This document shows, one piece after another, positions 1-9,127 of a stretch of 64,000 bases of DNA (within the stretch, counting starts at the first letter, position 1; the number at the start of each line of letters is the position of its first letter). Made by a program: the position numbers and the translations under genes. Source of the stretch: Myxococcales bacterium (lineage in GTDB: Bacteria; Myxococcota_A; Polyangia; Polyangiales; Ga0077539); assembly GCA_030652255.1 (NCBI GenBank), contig JAUSAZ010000035.1, positions 1 to 64,000 on the forward strand. Reading direction: 5' to 3'. The notes below the pieces were generated by a model. The model was not told where the DNA came from. It did no database searches and saw nothing but the letters and a program-made list of their open reading frames with translations.

Positions 1-663
1 GGCGCGGGCGGCGGCGCCGCGGGCGCGAGCGTGGGCCAGGGCGGCGGCGGCGGCGCGTCCGGCGGCGACGCGGTGTACAACGGCGCCGTCGGGCTCACCC
101 GCACGCCGGTCGCGGCGAGCGGCTGCGGGTACACGACGGCCATCGGCGGCGGCGGCGGCGGCGGCTCCATCGGCGCCGAGGCGGTGGCCGACCTGGCGAT
201 GGCGACGACCTTCCGGCCGGGCTCGGCGGGCGGCGGCGGCGGCGGCGACGAGGGCTCCGGCGGCGGCGGCGGCGGCGGCGCGCTGCGGGTGGCCTCGCCG
301 GTGAGCATCACCGTGGGCGCCTCCGGGCGGCTCGCGGCGCAGGGCGGCCGCGGGGGGCGGCAGTCGTGCGGCGGCGGCCCTGGCGGCGGCGGTTCGGGCG
401 GGGCGATCTACCTGGCCGCGCCCGCGCTCACGGTGGCCGCTGGCGCGACGGTGACGGCGGCGGCGGGCGACGGCGGCGGCAACATCAGCGTGGTGACCCA
501 GGCCGCGGGCACCGGCGGCCTCGGGCGCATCCGCATCTCCGGCGGCGTCGGCGCCGCGGGCTGCACCCTCTCCGGAACCTTCACTCCCGCGCTCGTGGGC
601 GCCTGCAACGTGACCGCGACCCCGACGGCGGGGCGCGCCTTCGTCGCCCGCTATCCCCAGTAG
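1..663 (+). CDS. Glycine-rich secreted-type protein, 3' part
   Basis: The reading frame is open from the first base of the window, so this is the C-terminal part of a longer protein and the true start lies upstream. About 220 residues are visible. They are dominated by runs of glycine (five to eight in a row) broken by short beta-strand-like stretches such as LRVASPVSITVGASGRL and ALTVAAGATVTAAAG. The last 50 residues are less repetitive and contain two Cys (GCTLSG, GACNV). Gly-rich proteins of this look occur among exported proteins of Myxococcota, and the layout suggests a beta-helix or beta-solenoid surface protein. That is inference, because no family motif is recognised. It ends in TAG 113 bases before the acyl-CoA synthetase gene. 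Function unknown. Confidence 0.7.
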   Translation, partial: GAGGGAAGASVGQGGGGGASGGDAVYNGAVGLTRTPVAASGCGYTTAIGGGGGGGSIGAEAVADLAMATTFRPGSAGGGGGGDEGSGGGGGGGALRVASPVSITVGASGRLAAQGGRGGRQSCGGGPGGGGSGGAIYLAAPALTVAAGATVTAAAGDGGGNISVVTQAAGTGGLGRIRISGGVGAAGCTLSGTFTPALVGACNVTATPTAGRAFVARYPQ

Positions 664-776
664 TCCACGGTCTCGTCTCCTGGCGGAGATTCGGAGGGGG
701 AGGGGGAGGTGCCCCCTTCCTCTGGGGCCGTGCCTTGCACTAGGTTCGGGGCGGTTTTGAAGCCTGGAGGGCTGAG

Positions 777-2585
777 ATGTCGAAGTTCGATACGTTGGTC
801 GAGATCTTCTCCGAGAGCACCAAGCGCTTCGCGCAGTCGCCGTTGTTCGGCGAGAAGCGCGACGGCGAGTGGAAGTGGCTGACCTACGGGGCCTTCAAGG
901 AGAAGGTCGACAACCTCCGCGGCGGCCTCGCGGGCCTCGGCGTGAAGGGCGGCGACCGCGTGGCGGTGATCTCCAACAACCGCGCGGAGTGGGCCGTCGG
1001 CGCCTACGCGACGTACACCCTCGGCGCGGCGTACGTGCCCATGTACGAGTCGCAGCACGACGCCGAGTGGGCGTACATCCTCAACGACTGCGGCGCGGAG
1101 GTGTGCTTCGTCCCCAGCGAGAAGATCAAGGCGCGGCTGCTCGCGGTGCGCGGCGACTGCCCCGCGCTCCAGCACGTGATCACCTTCACGGGCGACGAGA
1201 GCGAGGACGACACCATGGCCACGCTGCTGCGCCGCGGCGCGGAGACGCCAGGCCCGCTGGTGACCCCCGACAAGTCCGCGCTCGCGGGGCTCATCTACAC
1301 GTCCGGCACGACGGGCAAGCCCAAGGGCGTGAAGCTCTCGCACGGCAACATGGCCCACAACGTGAGCGCCATGCACGAGATGCTCGCCATCGGGCCGGGC
1401 GACCGCTCGCTGTCGTTCCTGCCGTGGGCGCACTCCTTCGGGCAGGTGGTCGAGCTGCACGGGCTCTTCTCCATGGGCGCCTCGCTGGCCATCGCGGAGA
1501 GCGTCGAGAAGCTCCTGGCGAACATGGCGGAGATCGGCCCGACGCTGGTCTTCTCGGTGCCCCGGGTCTTCAACAAGCTCTACGCCGGGCTCAACAAGAA
1601 GATGGAGGCGATGCCGCCGCTGCGGCGCAAGCTGCTCAACGCGGCGATGGCCAACGCGGCGGAGCTGCGCTCGCTCCAGGACAACGGCAAGAGCTCGGTG
1701 CTCGTCGAGCTGGCGCACAAGGTCTTCGACAAGGTGGTGCTCTCCAAGGTGCGCGGCACCTTCTTCGGCCCCAACCTGAAGTACGCCTTCTCGGGCGGCG
1801 CCGCGATCTCGCGCGAGGTGGCGGAGTTCATCGACAACATCGGGGTCACCGTCTACGAGGGCTACGGGCTCACGGAGACCTCGCCCATCGCGACGTGCAA
1901 CTCGCCGAAGGGGCGGCGCATCGGCAGCGTGGGCAAGAGCATCCCGGGGACGCGGGTGAGCATCGACAAGGAGGCCGCGAGCGACCCGCTGCACGGCGAG
2001 GTCATCTGCTACGGCCACAACGTGATGCAGGGCTACTACAACCTCCCCGAGGAGAACGAGAAGGTCTTCACGGCGGACGGCGGCTTCCGCACCGGCGACA
2101 TGGGCTACGTCGACGCCGACGGGTTCCTGTACATCACCGGGCGCATCAAGGAGCAGTACAAGCTGGAGAACGGCAAGTACGTGGTGCCGGTGCCCATCGA
2201 GGAGGCGATGAAGCTGTCGCCGTGGGTGGTCAACGTGATGGTCCACGGGGCCAACCGCCCGTACAACGTGGCGATCGTGGTGCCCGACATGGAGAAGCTG
2301 AAGGCCTGGGCGGCGGAGAAGTCCATCCCGGCCGACCCGCTGCCCGCGCTGCTGCAGCACCCCGAGGTGCTGGCCCACTTCCGCGACGAGATCGCGAAGC
2401 ACACGCAGGAGATCAAGGGGTACGAGCGCGTGCGCAACTTCGCCCTGGTGGCCGAGGACTTCTCCATCGACAACGACCTGCTCACCCCGAAGATGTCGCT
2501 CAAGCGCCGCAACGTGGTGCAGCGCTACGAGACCACCATCAACGGGCTCTACGAGGGCGCCTCGCCCGTCACCGCGGGCGACTGA
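777..2585 (+). CDS. Long-chain fatty-acid--CoA ligase (AMP-forming)
   Basis: A 602-residue AMP-binding (ANL superfamily) enzyme expected to activate fatty acids to acyl-CoA through an acyl-adenylate. The ATP-binding signature [17 protein letters not shown] lies near residue 173. The adenylate-binding motif EGYGLTETSP lies near residue 361, and the RTGDMG..D.DGFLYITGRIKE hinge region follows. The length and the N-terminus (LTYGAFKEKVDNLRGGL) fit bacterial long-chain acyl-CoA synthetases of the FadD15/FAA1 type rather than acetyl-CoA synthetase. The ATG at 777 has a GGAGG-type ribosome site about 7 bases upstream. The hinge is followed by LENGKYVVPVPIEEAM where many members have an IxPxxIE pattern. 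Substrate chain length cannot be read from the sequence. The next gene starts 53 bases downstream on the same strand. Confidence 0.92.
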   Translation: MSKFDTLVEIFSESTKRFAQSPLFGEKRDGEWKWLTYGAFKEKVDNLRGGLAGLGVKGGDRVAVISNNRAEWAVGAYATYTLGAAYVPMYESQHDAEWAYILNDCGAEVCFVPSEKIKARLLAVRGDCPALQHVITFTGDESEDDTMATLLRRGAETPGPLVTPDKSALAGLIYTSGTTGKPKGVKLSHGNMAHNVSAMHEMLAIGPGDRSLSFLPWAHSFGQVVELHGLFSMGASLAIAESVEKLLANMAEIGPTLVFSVPRVFNKLYAGLNKKMEAMPPLRRKLLNAAMANAAELRSLQDNGKSSVLVELAHKVFDKVVLSKVRGTFFGPNLKYAFSGGAAISREVAEFIDNIGVTVYEGYGLTETSPIATCNSPKGRRIGSVGKSIPGTRVSIDKEAASDPLHGEVICYGHNVMQGYYNLPEENEKVFTADGGFRTGDMGYVDADGFLYITGRIKEQYKLENGKYVVPVPIEEAMKLSPWVVNVMVHGANRPYNVAIVVPDMEKLKAWAAEKSIPADPLPALLQHPEVLAHFRDEIAKHTQEIKGYERVRNFALVAEDFSIDNDLLTPKMSLKRRNVVQRYETTINGLYEGASPVTAGD

Positions 2586-2638
2586 GCCGCGCGGGGGGCG
2601 CTTGCGGGCGTGGGCCCCGGGCGGTAGATGCGTTCGCT

Positions 2639-3415
2639 GTGCTGCTCGGGCAACGGTTCGCCGTGGTGATTCCTGCGTTCAACACCGGGGCGCGCGTGCG
2701 CCGGGTGGTGGACACGCTGCCGCCCTTCGTCGACCTCGCGGTGATCGTCGACGACGCCAGCACCGACGACACCCGGGCGGTGCTTGCCGAGCTGGGTAAC
2801 ACCGGCGAGGCGGTGGTGCTGCGCCACGGGGAGAACCGCGGGGTCGGCGGGGCCCTCGCGACGGGCTACCGCGAGGCGCTGGCCCGCGGGGCCGAGCTCG
2901 TGGCCGTGATGGCGGGCGACGCCCAGATGGACCCGGCGGACCTCGCCGCGCTCGCGGCGCCGGTGGCCGACGGGCGCGCGGAGTACGCCAAGGGCAACCG
3001 GCTGCGGCACCCGGACTGCGCGCGGGTGATGCCCGCGGTGCGCTACGCGGGCAACCGGGTGCTCTCCGGGCTCACGCGCCTCGCGACGGGGCTGCGCGAC
3101 GTGGGCGACTCGCAGTGCGGGTACACGGTGATCTCCGCGCGGGCGCTGCGCTCGCTCGACCTCGACGGGCTCTGGCGGCGCTACGGGTACCCCAACCACC
3201 TGCTGGGTGCGCTGGCGCTGCAGCGCCGGCGGGTGGTCGACGTGGTGGTGCGGCCCGTGTACGCGGGCGAGACGAGCGGCGTGCGGTGGCGCGACGCGCT
3301 GGTGGTCATCCCGCGCATCCTGCTGGCGGTGGCGCTGGCGCGGCTCGCGGGGCGGGCGAGGGTGCCGCGGCTGGGGCTGCCAGGGACGGCGGCGCTCGAG
3401 CGCGCGGGGGAGTAG
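2639..3415 (+). CDS. Family 2 glycosyltransferase (dolichol-phosphate-mannose-synthase-like)
   Basis: A 258-residue GT-A fold glycosyltransferase. The N-terminal VVIPAFNTG strand, the VDDASTDDT motif (nucleotide-sugar binding) and MAGDAQMDP in the place of the usual DGDGQ-type metal-binding motif identify family GT2. It is closest in style to polyprenyl-phosphate sugar transferases. The C-terminus carries one hydrophobic stretch (ALVVIPRILLAVALARLAG), which could tether it to the inner membrane. No ATG gives a good start. The GTG at 2639 places the first beta strand nine residues in, as usual for the family, and is chosen here. Translation upstream in the same frame looks non-coding. It is followed after three bases by the bactofilin gene, suggesting co-transcription and a possible envelope role. 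Donor and acceptor are unknown. Confidence 0.85.
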   Translation: MLLGQRFAVVIPAFNTGARVRRVVDTLPPFVDLAVIVDDASTDDTRAVLAELGNTGEAVVLRHGENRGVGGALATGYREALARGAELVAVMAGDAQMDPADLAALAAPVADGRAEYAKGNRLRHPDCARVMPAVRYAGNRVLSGLTRLATGLRDVGDSQCGYTVISARALRSLDLDGLWRRYGYPNHLLGALALQRRRVVDVVVRPVYAGETSGVRWRDALVVIPRILLAVALARLAGRARVPRLGLPGTAALERAGE

Positions 3416-3418
3416 ACG

Positions 3419-3814
3419 ATGGCGGACGACGAGGGGGAGAGCGGGGCGGAGCTGAGCGCGCGGGCGATCGCGGCGTCGACGGGGGAGCTCAACGCGCTGC
3501 TCGGGCGGGGCACGCGCTTCGAGGGCAAGCTGACCTTCGAGGGGCGGGTGCGCATCGACGGGCACTTCGCGGGCGAGGTGTTCAGCGAAGGGGTGCTGGT
3601 GGTGGGCGAGGAGGCCGAGCTCACCGTGAGCGCCCTCGACGTGGGCACGCTCATCGTGCGGGGCGGCACCATCCACGGGGACATCACGGCGCGCGCGGTG
3701 GTGGAGGTCTACGCGCCGTCTACCGTACTCGGGAACATCTCCGCCCCGGAGGTCTTCATCGACAAGGGTGTGCGCTTCGAGGGTGGCGTAAAGATGCCGA
3801 GCCGCGAACACTGA
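3419..3814 (+). CDS. Bactofilin (polymer-forming cytoskeletal protein)
   Basis: A 131-residue bactofilin (DUF583 family). Bactofilins assemble without nucleotide into filaments that scaffold cell-envelope enzymes. The core shows the expected short beta-helix repeats: TRFEGKLTFEGRVRIDGHFAGEV, then VVGEEAELTVSAL, LIVRGGTIHGDI and VLGNISAPEVFIDKGVRFEGGVKM. A 30-residue acidic, probably disordered N-terminal tail precedes the core and a short charged tail follows, the usual layout. Start ATG at 3419, three bases after the glycosyltransferase stop, so the two are probably co-transcribed. Myxobacteria carry several bactofilins (the BacM/BacNOP types), and which one this matches cannot be told from the sequence alone. 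Confidence 0.93.
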   Translation: MADDEGESGAELSARAIAASTGELNALLGRGTRFEGKLTFEGRVRIDGHFAGEVFSEGVLVVGEEAELTVSALDVGTLIVRGGTIHGDITARAVVEVYAPSTVLGNISAPEVFIDKGVRFEGGVKMPSREH

Positions 3815-3847
3815 AGCTTCGTCCCCATCACCCCGTTGGACCAACCG

Positions 3848-4573
3848 ATGAACCCTGCATCCTTCAGGTCCCCCGCTGCTGCCGCCCTCTTCGCCGCCGC
3901 CGTGTCGGTGGGCCTCGGCGCCCTCGCCGTCGCTCCCCGGGCGCAGGCGCAGACCCCGCCCGACGCCTCCGCGCCCGCCGCGCCTCCGGCCGCCGCCGCC
4001 GCGGGCAGCCCCTCGGTGATCTTCGCTGACGGCGACGCGGGCGCCCCGGCGGGCGACGCGGGCCCCGTCGAGGCCGTGCAGACGACCTCCGAGGAGGTGC
4101 CCGGGCTCAGCGTGCGCCGCGGGCGCTCGGACACCGTCATCGACGCCCCCTTCGAGCTCGTGTCCCGCGCGGTGACCGACTTCCCCCGCTACGACACCTT
4201 CATGCCGCACGTGCGCGGCGTGCGCGTGGTGCGCCGCAACCGCGCCGACACCGACGTGTACATGCAGGTGCCGCTGCGGGGATCGCTCGGGGTGGTGTGG
4301 GCCCTCGTGCGGGTCAACGTCCGGCGCACGCCCGGGCGCCTCGAGCTGGTGGGCCACGCGGTCGACGGCAACATGGATCGCTTCGAGAGCACCACCATCC
4401 TGGAGCGCGTCCCGGGCGCGACGCCCCGCACCCGGATGATGTTCACCCTGCTGGCGCTCCCGCGGCTCCCGTTTCCCTCGTCGGTGTTCTCCCGGGAGAT
4501 GGTCTCCGCGGCGCGCACCGTGGCCAACAACCTCCGCGCCCGCATCGCCCGCGACCTCGTCGAAGGCGGCTGA
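3848..4573 (+). CDS. Exported SRPBCC/START-like domain protein
   Basis: A 241-residue protein with a classical signal peptide (AAAALFAAAVSVGLGALAV, cleavage near APRAQAQT) and an Ala/Pro/Asp-rich spacer of about 55 residues. A START/polyketide-cyclase-like (SRPBCC) domain follows. Features of that domain are TVIDAPFELVSRAVTDFPRYDTFMPHVRGVRVVRR near the start, a central strand pair (VYMQVPLRG, WALVRVNVRRTPGRLELVG) and a long C-terminal helix. Such domains bind hydrophobic ligands; with a signal peptide this one should act in the periplasm, perhaps as a lipid-binding protein. An in-frame TTG at 3836 would add four residues. The ATG at 3848 is preferred because it places the hydrophobic core normally, though the ribosome site is weak for both. 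Confidence 0.8.
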   Translation: MNPASFRSPAAAALFAAAVSVGLGALAVAPRAQAQTPPDASAPAAPPAAAAAGSPSVIFADGDAGAPAGDAGPVEAVQTTSEEVPGLSVRRGRSDTVIDAPFELVSRAVTDFPRYDTFMPHVRGVRVVRRNRADTDVYMQVPLRGSLGVVWALVRVNVRRTPGRLELVGHAVDGNMDRFESTTILERVPGATPRTRMMFTLLALPRLPFPSSVFSREMVSAARTVANNLRARIARDLVEGG

Positions 4574-4618
4574 GGCCATTGCCCGGCCGGGCGCCGGACC
4601 TTACAGCCCGCTCACGCC

Positions 4619-4647
4619 TTGACCCTCGCGAAGATGGGGTGATAGAA
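4619..4647 (+). promoter_or_regulatory. Candidate promoter for the ATP synthase operon
   Basis: TTGACC at 4619-4624 is followed, after 17 bases, by ATAGAA at 4642-4647 (GATAGA also begins at 4641). It sits about 90 bases before the first atp gene in the 162-base gap after the SRPBCC gene. The match to a sigma-70 promoter is moderate only. A self-complementary GCCCGGCCGGGC stretch lies just upstream and could terminate the previous transcript. Confidence 0.3.
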
Positions 4648-4735
4648 GCCGCGCGACCTCCGCCAAGGGGGAATAGCACCGCGCGTCGTTTCCCTCCATT
4701 TCCTGCGGGATCGACGGCCATCGCAGGAGCCGCGC

Positions 4736-5209
4736 ATGCCGAACGTCCTCGCTCTGCTCGTCGCCAACGAACGCCCGCTCATCAACATCGACGTCACGCT
4801 CCTGCTCAACCTGGGCGTGTGGGCGGCGTTGTTCTTCCTGCTGCGCGCCACCCTCTGGCAGCCGATGCTGGCGCTCATCGACGCCCGCGAGGCCGGCACC
4901 GCCGGGGCCCGCGACGAGGCCGCCCGGCTCGACGCCGAGGCGAAGACCCTCAAGGGGTCCCTCGACGAGCAGATGGCCAGCGCGCGCTCCACCGCGGCCA
5001 AGGCCCGCGAGGCCCTGCGGGCCGAAGGGGCGCGCTCCGAGGTCGAGCTCCTGGCGAAGGCCCGCGAGGAGGTCAACGCGGCCGTGGAGAAGCAGCGCGC
5101 GGACATCGCCGCGCAGCGGGCGAAGCTCCAGGGCGAGGTCATGGCCCTGGTGCCCGAGCTGGCGCAGGGAATCGCGGCCCGGGTGCTGCGTCGGGAGGTG
5201 CGGTCGTGA
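4736..5209 (+). CDS. ATP synthase F0 subunit b' (first b-type subunit)
   Basis: A 157-residue b-type stalk subunit of F-type ATP synthase. One N-terminal membrane segment (LLLNLGVWAALFFLLRATLWQPMLALI) is followed by a long charged helix rich in Ala, Glu, Arg and Lys. The junction WQPMLALIDAR is the family landmark. It forms part of the peripheral stalk that holds F1 against rotation. A second b-like gene follows with a four-base overlap, so this is the b' half of a b/b' pair. The ATG at 4736 has AGGAG six bases upstream. Because two b-type genes are present, assignment of b versus b' rests on order and on the more compact N-terminus; the labels could be swapped. Confidence 0.88.
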   Translation: MPNVLALLVANERPLINIDVTLLLNLGVWAALFFLLRATLWQPMLALIDAREAGTAGARDEAARLDAEAKTLKGSLDEQMASARSTAAKAREALRAEGARSEVELLAKAREEVNAAVEKQRADIAAQRAKLQGEVMALVPELAQGIAARVLRREVRS

Positions 5210-5880
5210 AGCGCTGGTTCGGAGTGACGCTGCTCGCCGCGGCGATGGCGATGGGTACGGCGGCGTGGGCGCAGGAGCACGGCGCCGAGCCGGCGGGCGG
5301 GTTCCACCAGCCCGACGGCATCAACTGGACGGGCGTGGGCGGTGAGGTGGTGCACACCGAGCACGGCCGCGAGGTGCGCTCGCCGCGCCCGCCGCCCTTC
5401 GTCGGTCCGATCATCAACTTCGCCATCCTCCTGGTGCTCGGGTACATGGCCGTGACGCGGTCCATCAACCCGTCGCTCCAGGCGCGGCGCTCGTCGGTGG
5501 AGAGCGAGATCGCCGAGGCGAAGCGCCTGCACGACGAGGCCCAGGCGATGCACACGGAGATGACCGCGAAGCTCGGGTCGCTCGACGCCGAGATCGCCAC
5601 GCTCAAGGCGCAGTTCACGGCGGCCGGCGAGGCCGAGCGCGACCGCATCGTGGCCGACGCGAAGGCCCGGGTCGAGCGCATGCGCGCCGACGGCACGGCC
5701 ACCATCGAGCAGGAGATGAAGAACCTCCGGGAAGACCTCCGGCGCGAGGCGATCATCGCGGCGACGGCGGCGGCCGAGGCGACGGTGCGCGCGACCATCG
5801 GCGCGGACGACCACAGGCGGCTGGCGGACGAGTACCTCGCGGGCCTCGAGGCCGCGGGCACGGAAGGAGCGAGGGCGTGA
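5206..5880 (+). CDS. atpF: ATP synthase F0 subunit b, with N-terminal signal-like extension
   Basis: A 224-residue second b-type peripheral stalk subunit. The GTG at 5206 overlaps the stop of the preceding gene (GTGA), so the two are translationally coupled. The first 25 residues (RWFGVTLLAAAMAMGTAAWA, then QEHGAEP) read as a cleavable signal peptide. They are followed by a 45-residue His/Gly/Pro-rich spacer and then the true b-subunit membrane helix (FVGPIINFAILLVLGYMAV) and the long charged coiled coil. Standard b subunits are about 155-170 residues, so the extension accounts for the extra length. It overlaps the next gene by four bases. The signal peptide puts the N-terminus outside the cytoplasm, as for normal b subunits. 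Confidence 0.9.
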   Translation: MKRWFGVTLLAAAMAMGTAAWAQEHGAEPAGGFHQPDGINWTGVGGEVVHTEHGREVRSPRPPPFVGPIINFAILLVLGYMAVTRSINPSLQARRSSVESEIAEAKRLHDEAQAMHTEMTAKLGSLDAEIATLKAQFTAAGEAERDRIVADAKARVERMRADGTATIEQEMKNLREDLRREAIIAATAAAEATVRATIGADDHRRLADEYLAGLEAAGTEGARA

Positions 5881-6416
5881 GTTCACCGACCGCACGGCGC
5901 TACGCCAAGGCGATCTTCATGATCGGCGTGGAGGAGGGGAAGGTCGACTCCCTCACCCGCGAGCTCAACGACCTGGCCGCGACGCTCAAGGGCTCGCCCG
6001 AGCTGCTGGGGCTGCTGGCCAACCCGGTGGTGCGCGAAGACTCGCGCCGCGCCGTGATGAACGACATCGCCGGGCGCATGGGGCTCTCCCCGACGGCGCG
6101 CAACGTGGCGATGCTGCTCGCCGACCGGCGCAAGGGCGCGCTCATCCCCGACGTGGCCGCGGCGCTCTCGGCGCTGGGCGACGAGAAGGCGGGCAAGGTC
6201 CAGGCGGAGGTGACCTCCGCGGTGCCGCTCAGCGACGCGCAGTACTCCCGGCTCACCGGCGTGCTCGAGAAGCTCACCGGGCGCACCATCACGCTGTCGC
6301 GCAAGGTCGACCCGGCGCTCATCGGCGGGGTCGTGACGCGCATCGGCGACAAGGTCTACGACGGCAGCGTCCGCACGCGGCTCGAAGAGCTGCGGACCAC
6401 TGCGCTCCAGGCATAG
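5877..6416 (+). CDS. atpH: ATP synthase F1 subunit delta (OSCP)
   Basis: A 179-residue delta subunit linking the peripheral stalk to the top of the F1 alpha/beta ring. N-terminal ARRYAKAIFMIGVEEGKV and the C-terminal run KVDPALIGGVVTRIGDKVYDGSVRTRLEEL are family signatures (compare the GGxxxRxGDxxxDxSxxxxL consensus). Length is normal. The GTG start at 5877 overlaps the b-subunit stop as GTGA, matching the preceding junction. It is followed by a 53-base gap containing an AT-rich patch (AGAGAGAAATTAAAC), unusual in this GC-rich context, and a small GCCCG/CGGGC hairpin just before atpA. Confidence 0.95.
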   Translation: MSSPTARRYAKAIFMIGVEEGKVDSLTRELNDLAATLKGSPELLGLLANPVVREDSRRAVMNDIAGRMGLSPTARNVAMLLADRRKGALIPDVAAALSALGDEKAGKVQAEVTSAVPLSDAQYSRLTGVLEKLTGRTITLSRKVDPALIGGVVTRIGDKVYDGSVRTRLEELRTTALQA

Positions 6417-6427
6417 AGAGAAATTAA

Positions 6428-8137
<1,710 letters not shown>

Positions 8138-8158
8138 CCTGTTTCCTGGAGCGTTGAG

Positions 8159-9073
8159 ATGCCCTCGCTGAAGGCGATCCGCCGGCGGATCACGTCGGTC
8201 AAGAGTACGCAGAAGATCACCCGCGCCATGAAGATGGTCGCGGCGGCGCGGCTCAACCGCGCGCAGCTGCGCATCAAGGCGCTGCGCCCCTACGCCGTGA
8301 AGACGGCGGAGGTGCTGCGCTCGCTCGCGGGCCGCGCGGGCGGCGACGAGGAGGGGGCCCACCAGCTCCTCGCGCAGCGCCCGGTGAAGCGGGTGCTGCT
8401 GCTCGTGCTCACCAGCGATCGCGGCCTGGCGGGGGCCTTCAACAGCTCCATCCAGCGCGCGGCCGAGCGCAAGATCGCCGAGCTGAAGGGCGAGGGCTTC
8501 GAGGTGCTCCTCGGCGCCATCGGCCGCAAGGGCCGCGACTACCTGAAGCGCCGCGGGCTCGACGCGCGGCACGACTGGTCGGGGATGGGCGAGCCCACCT
8601 CCGAGCTGGCCGCGGAGATCGCGCGCACCGTGTCGCGGGAGTTCGTGGAGGGCGAGGTCGACCGGGTGATCGTGCTCTTCAACGAGTTCAAGAGCGCGAT
8701 GACGCAGAAGGTGACCTTCCTGCCGCTGCTGCCCATCGAGACGAGCGCCGAGGCGGTGCCCGCGGCGGCGACGGCGGCCAACGCCAACGCGCCGGCCGGC
8801 GGGAAGAACAACAGCGACTACATCTACGAGCCCTCGCAGGCGGCGCTGCTCGACCGGCTGCTGCCGATGTACGTCGAGGTGTCGGTGTTCCGCGCGATGC
8901 TGGACTCCAGCGCGAGCGAGCACGGGGCGCGCATGACCGCGATGGACAGCGCGACCAACAACGCGAAGAAGATGATCGGCGCGCTGACCCTCGAGTACAA
9001 CCGTGCCCGCCAGGCGGCGATCACGAAGGAGCTCATGGAGATCATCGGCGGCGCCGAGGCCATCAAGGACTGA
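8159..9073 (+). CDS. atpG: ATP synthase F1 subunit gamma
   Basis: A 304-residue gamma subunit, the rotating central shaft of F1. N-terminal AIRRRITSVKSTQKITRAMKMVAAARL and the C-terminal MTAMDSATNNAKKMIGALTLEYNRARQAAITKELMEIIGGAEAI are unmistakable. It is slightly longer than the usual ~290 residues because of an Ala/Asn/Gly-rich insertion (AAATAANANAPAGGKNNS) before the last helix. Expected partners atpD (beta) and atpC (epsilon) do not follow; the next gene is an unrelated lipoprotein. A strong hairpin 12 bases after the stop suggests that the transcript ends here. Confidence 0.97.
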   Translation: MPSLKAIRRRITSVKSTQKITRAMKMVAAARLNRAQLRIKALRPYAVKTAEVLRSLAGRAGGDEEGAHQLLAQRPVKRVLLLVLTSDRGLAGAFNSSIQRAAERKIAELKGEGFEVLLGAIGRKGRDYLKRRGLDARHDWSGMGEPTSELAAEIARTVSREFVEGEVDRVIVLFNEFKSAMTQKVTFLPLLPIETSAEAVPAAATAANANAPAGGKNNSDYIYEPSQAALLDRLLPMYVEVSVFRAMLDSSASEHGARMTAMDSATNNAKKMIGALTLEYNRARQAAITKELMEIIGGAEAIKD

Positions 9074-9085
9074 ACCCCGTACCCT

Positions 9086-9107
9086 CCCTCCGCTCCCTCG
9101 CGGAGGG
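9086..9107 (+). terminator. Hairpin terminator after atpG
   Basis: A perfect 8-base stem, CCCTCCGC at 9086-9093 pairing with GCGGAGGG at 9100-9107 around a 6-base loop, starts 12 bases after the atpG stop. It is followed by TCGTCT rather than a long T-run, so efficiency is uncertain. The position fits termination of the atp operon. Confidence 0.55.
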
Positions 9108-9127
9108 TCGTCTGATAGGTTCCGAGC

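Noticed and set aside
869..3415. An 848-residue plus-strand frame covering the acyl-CoA synthetase and glycosyltransferase
   Set aside because: Its first two-thirds overlap the synthetase gene in another frame and are Arg/Gly-rich nonsense. Only the part from 2639 is a real glycosyltransferase.
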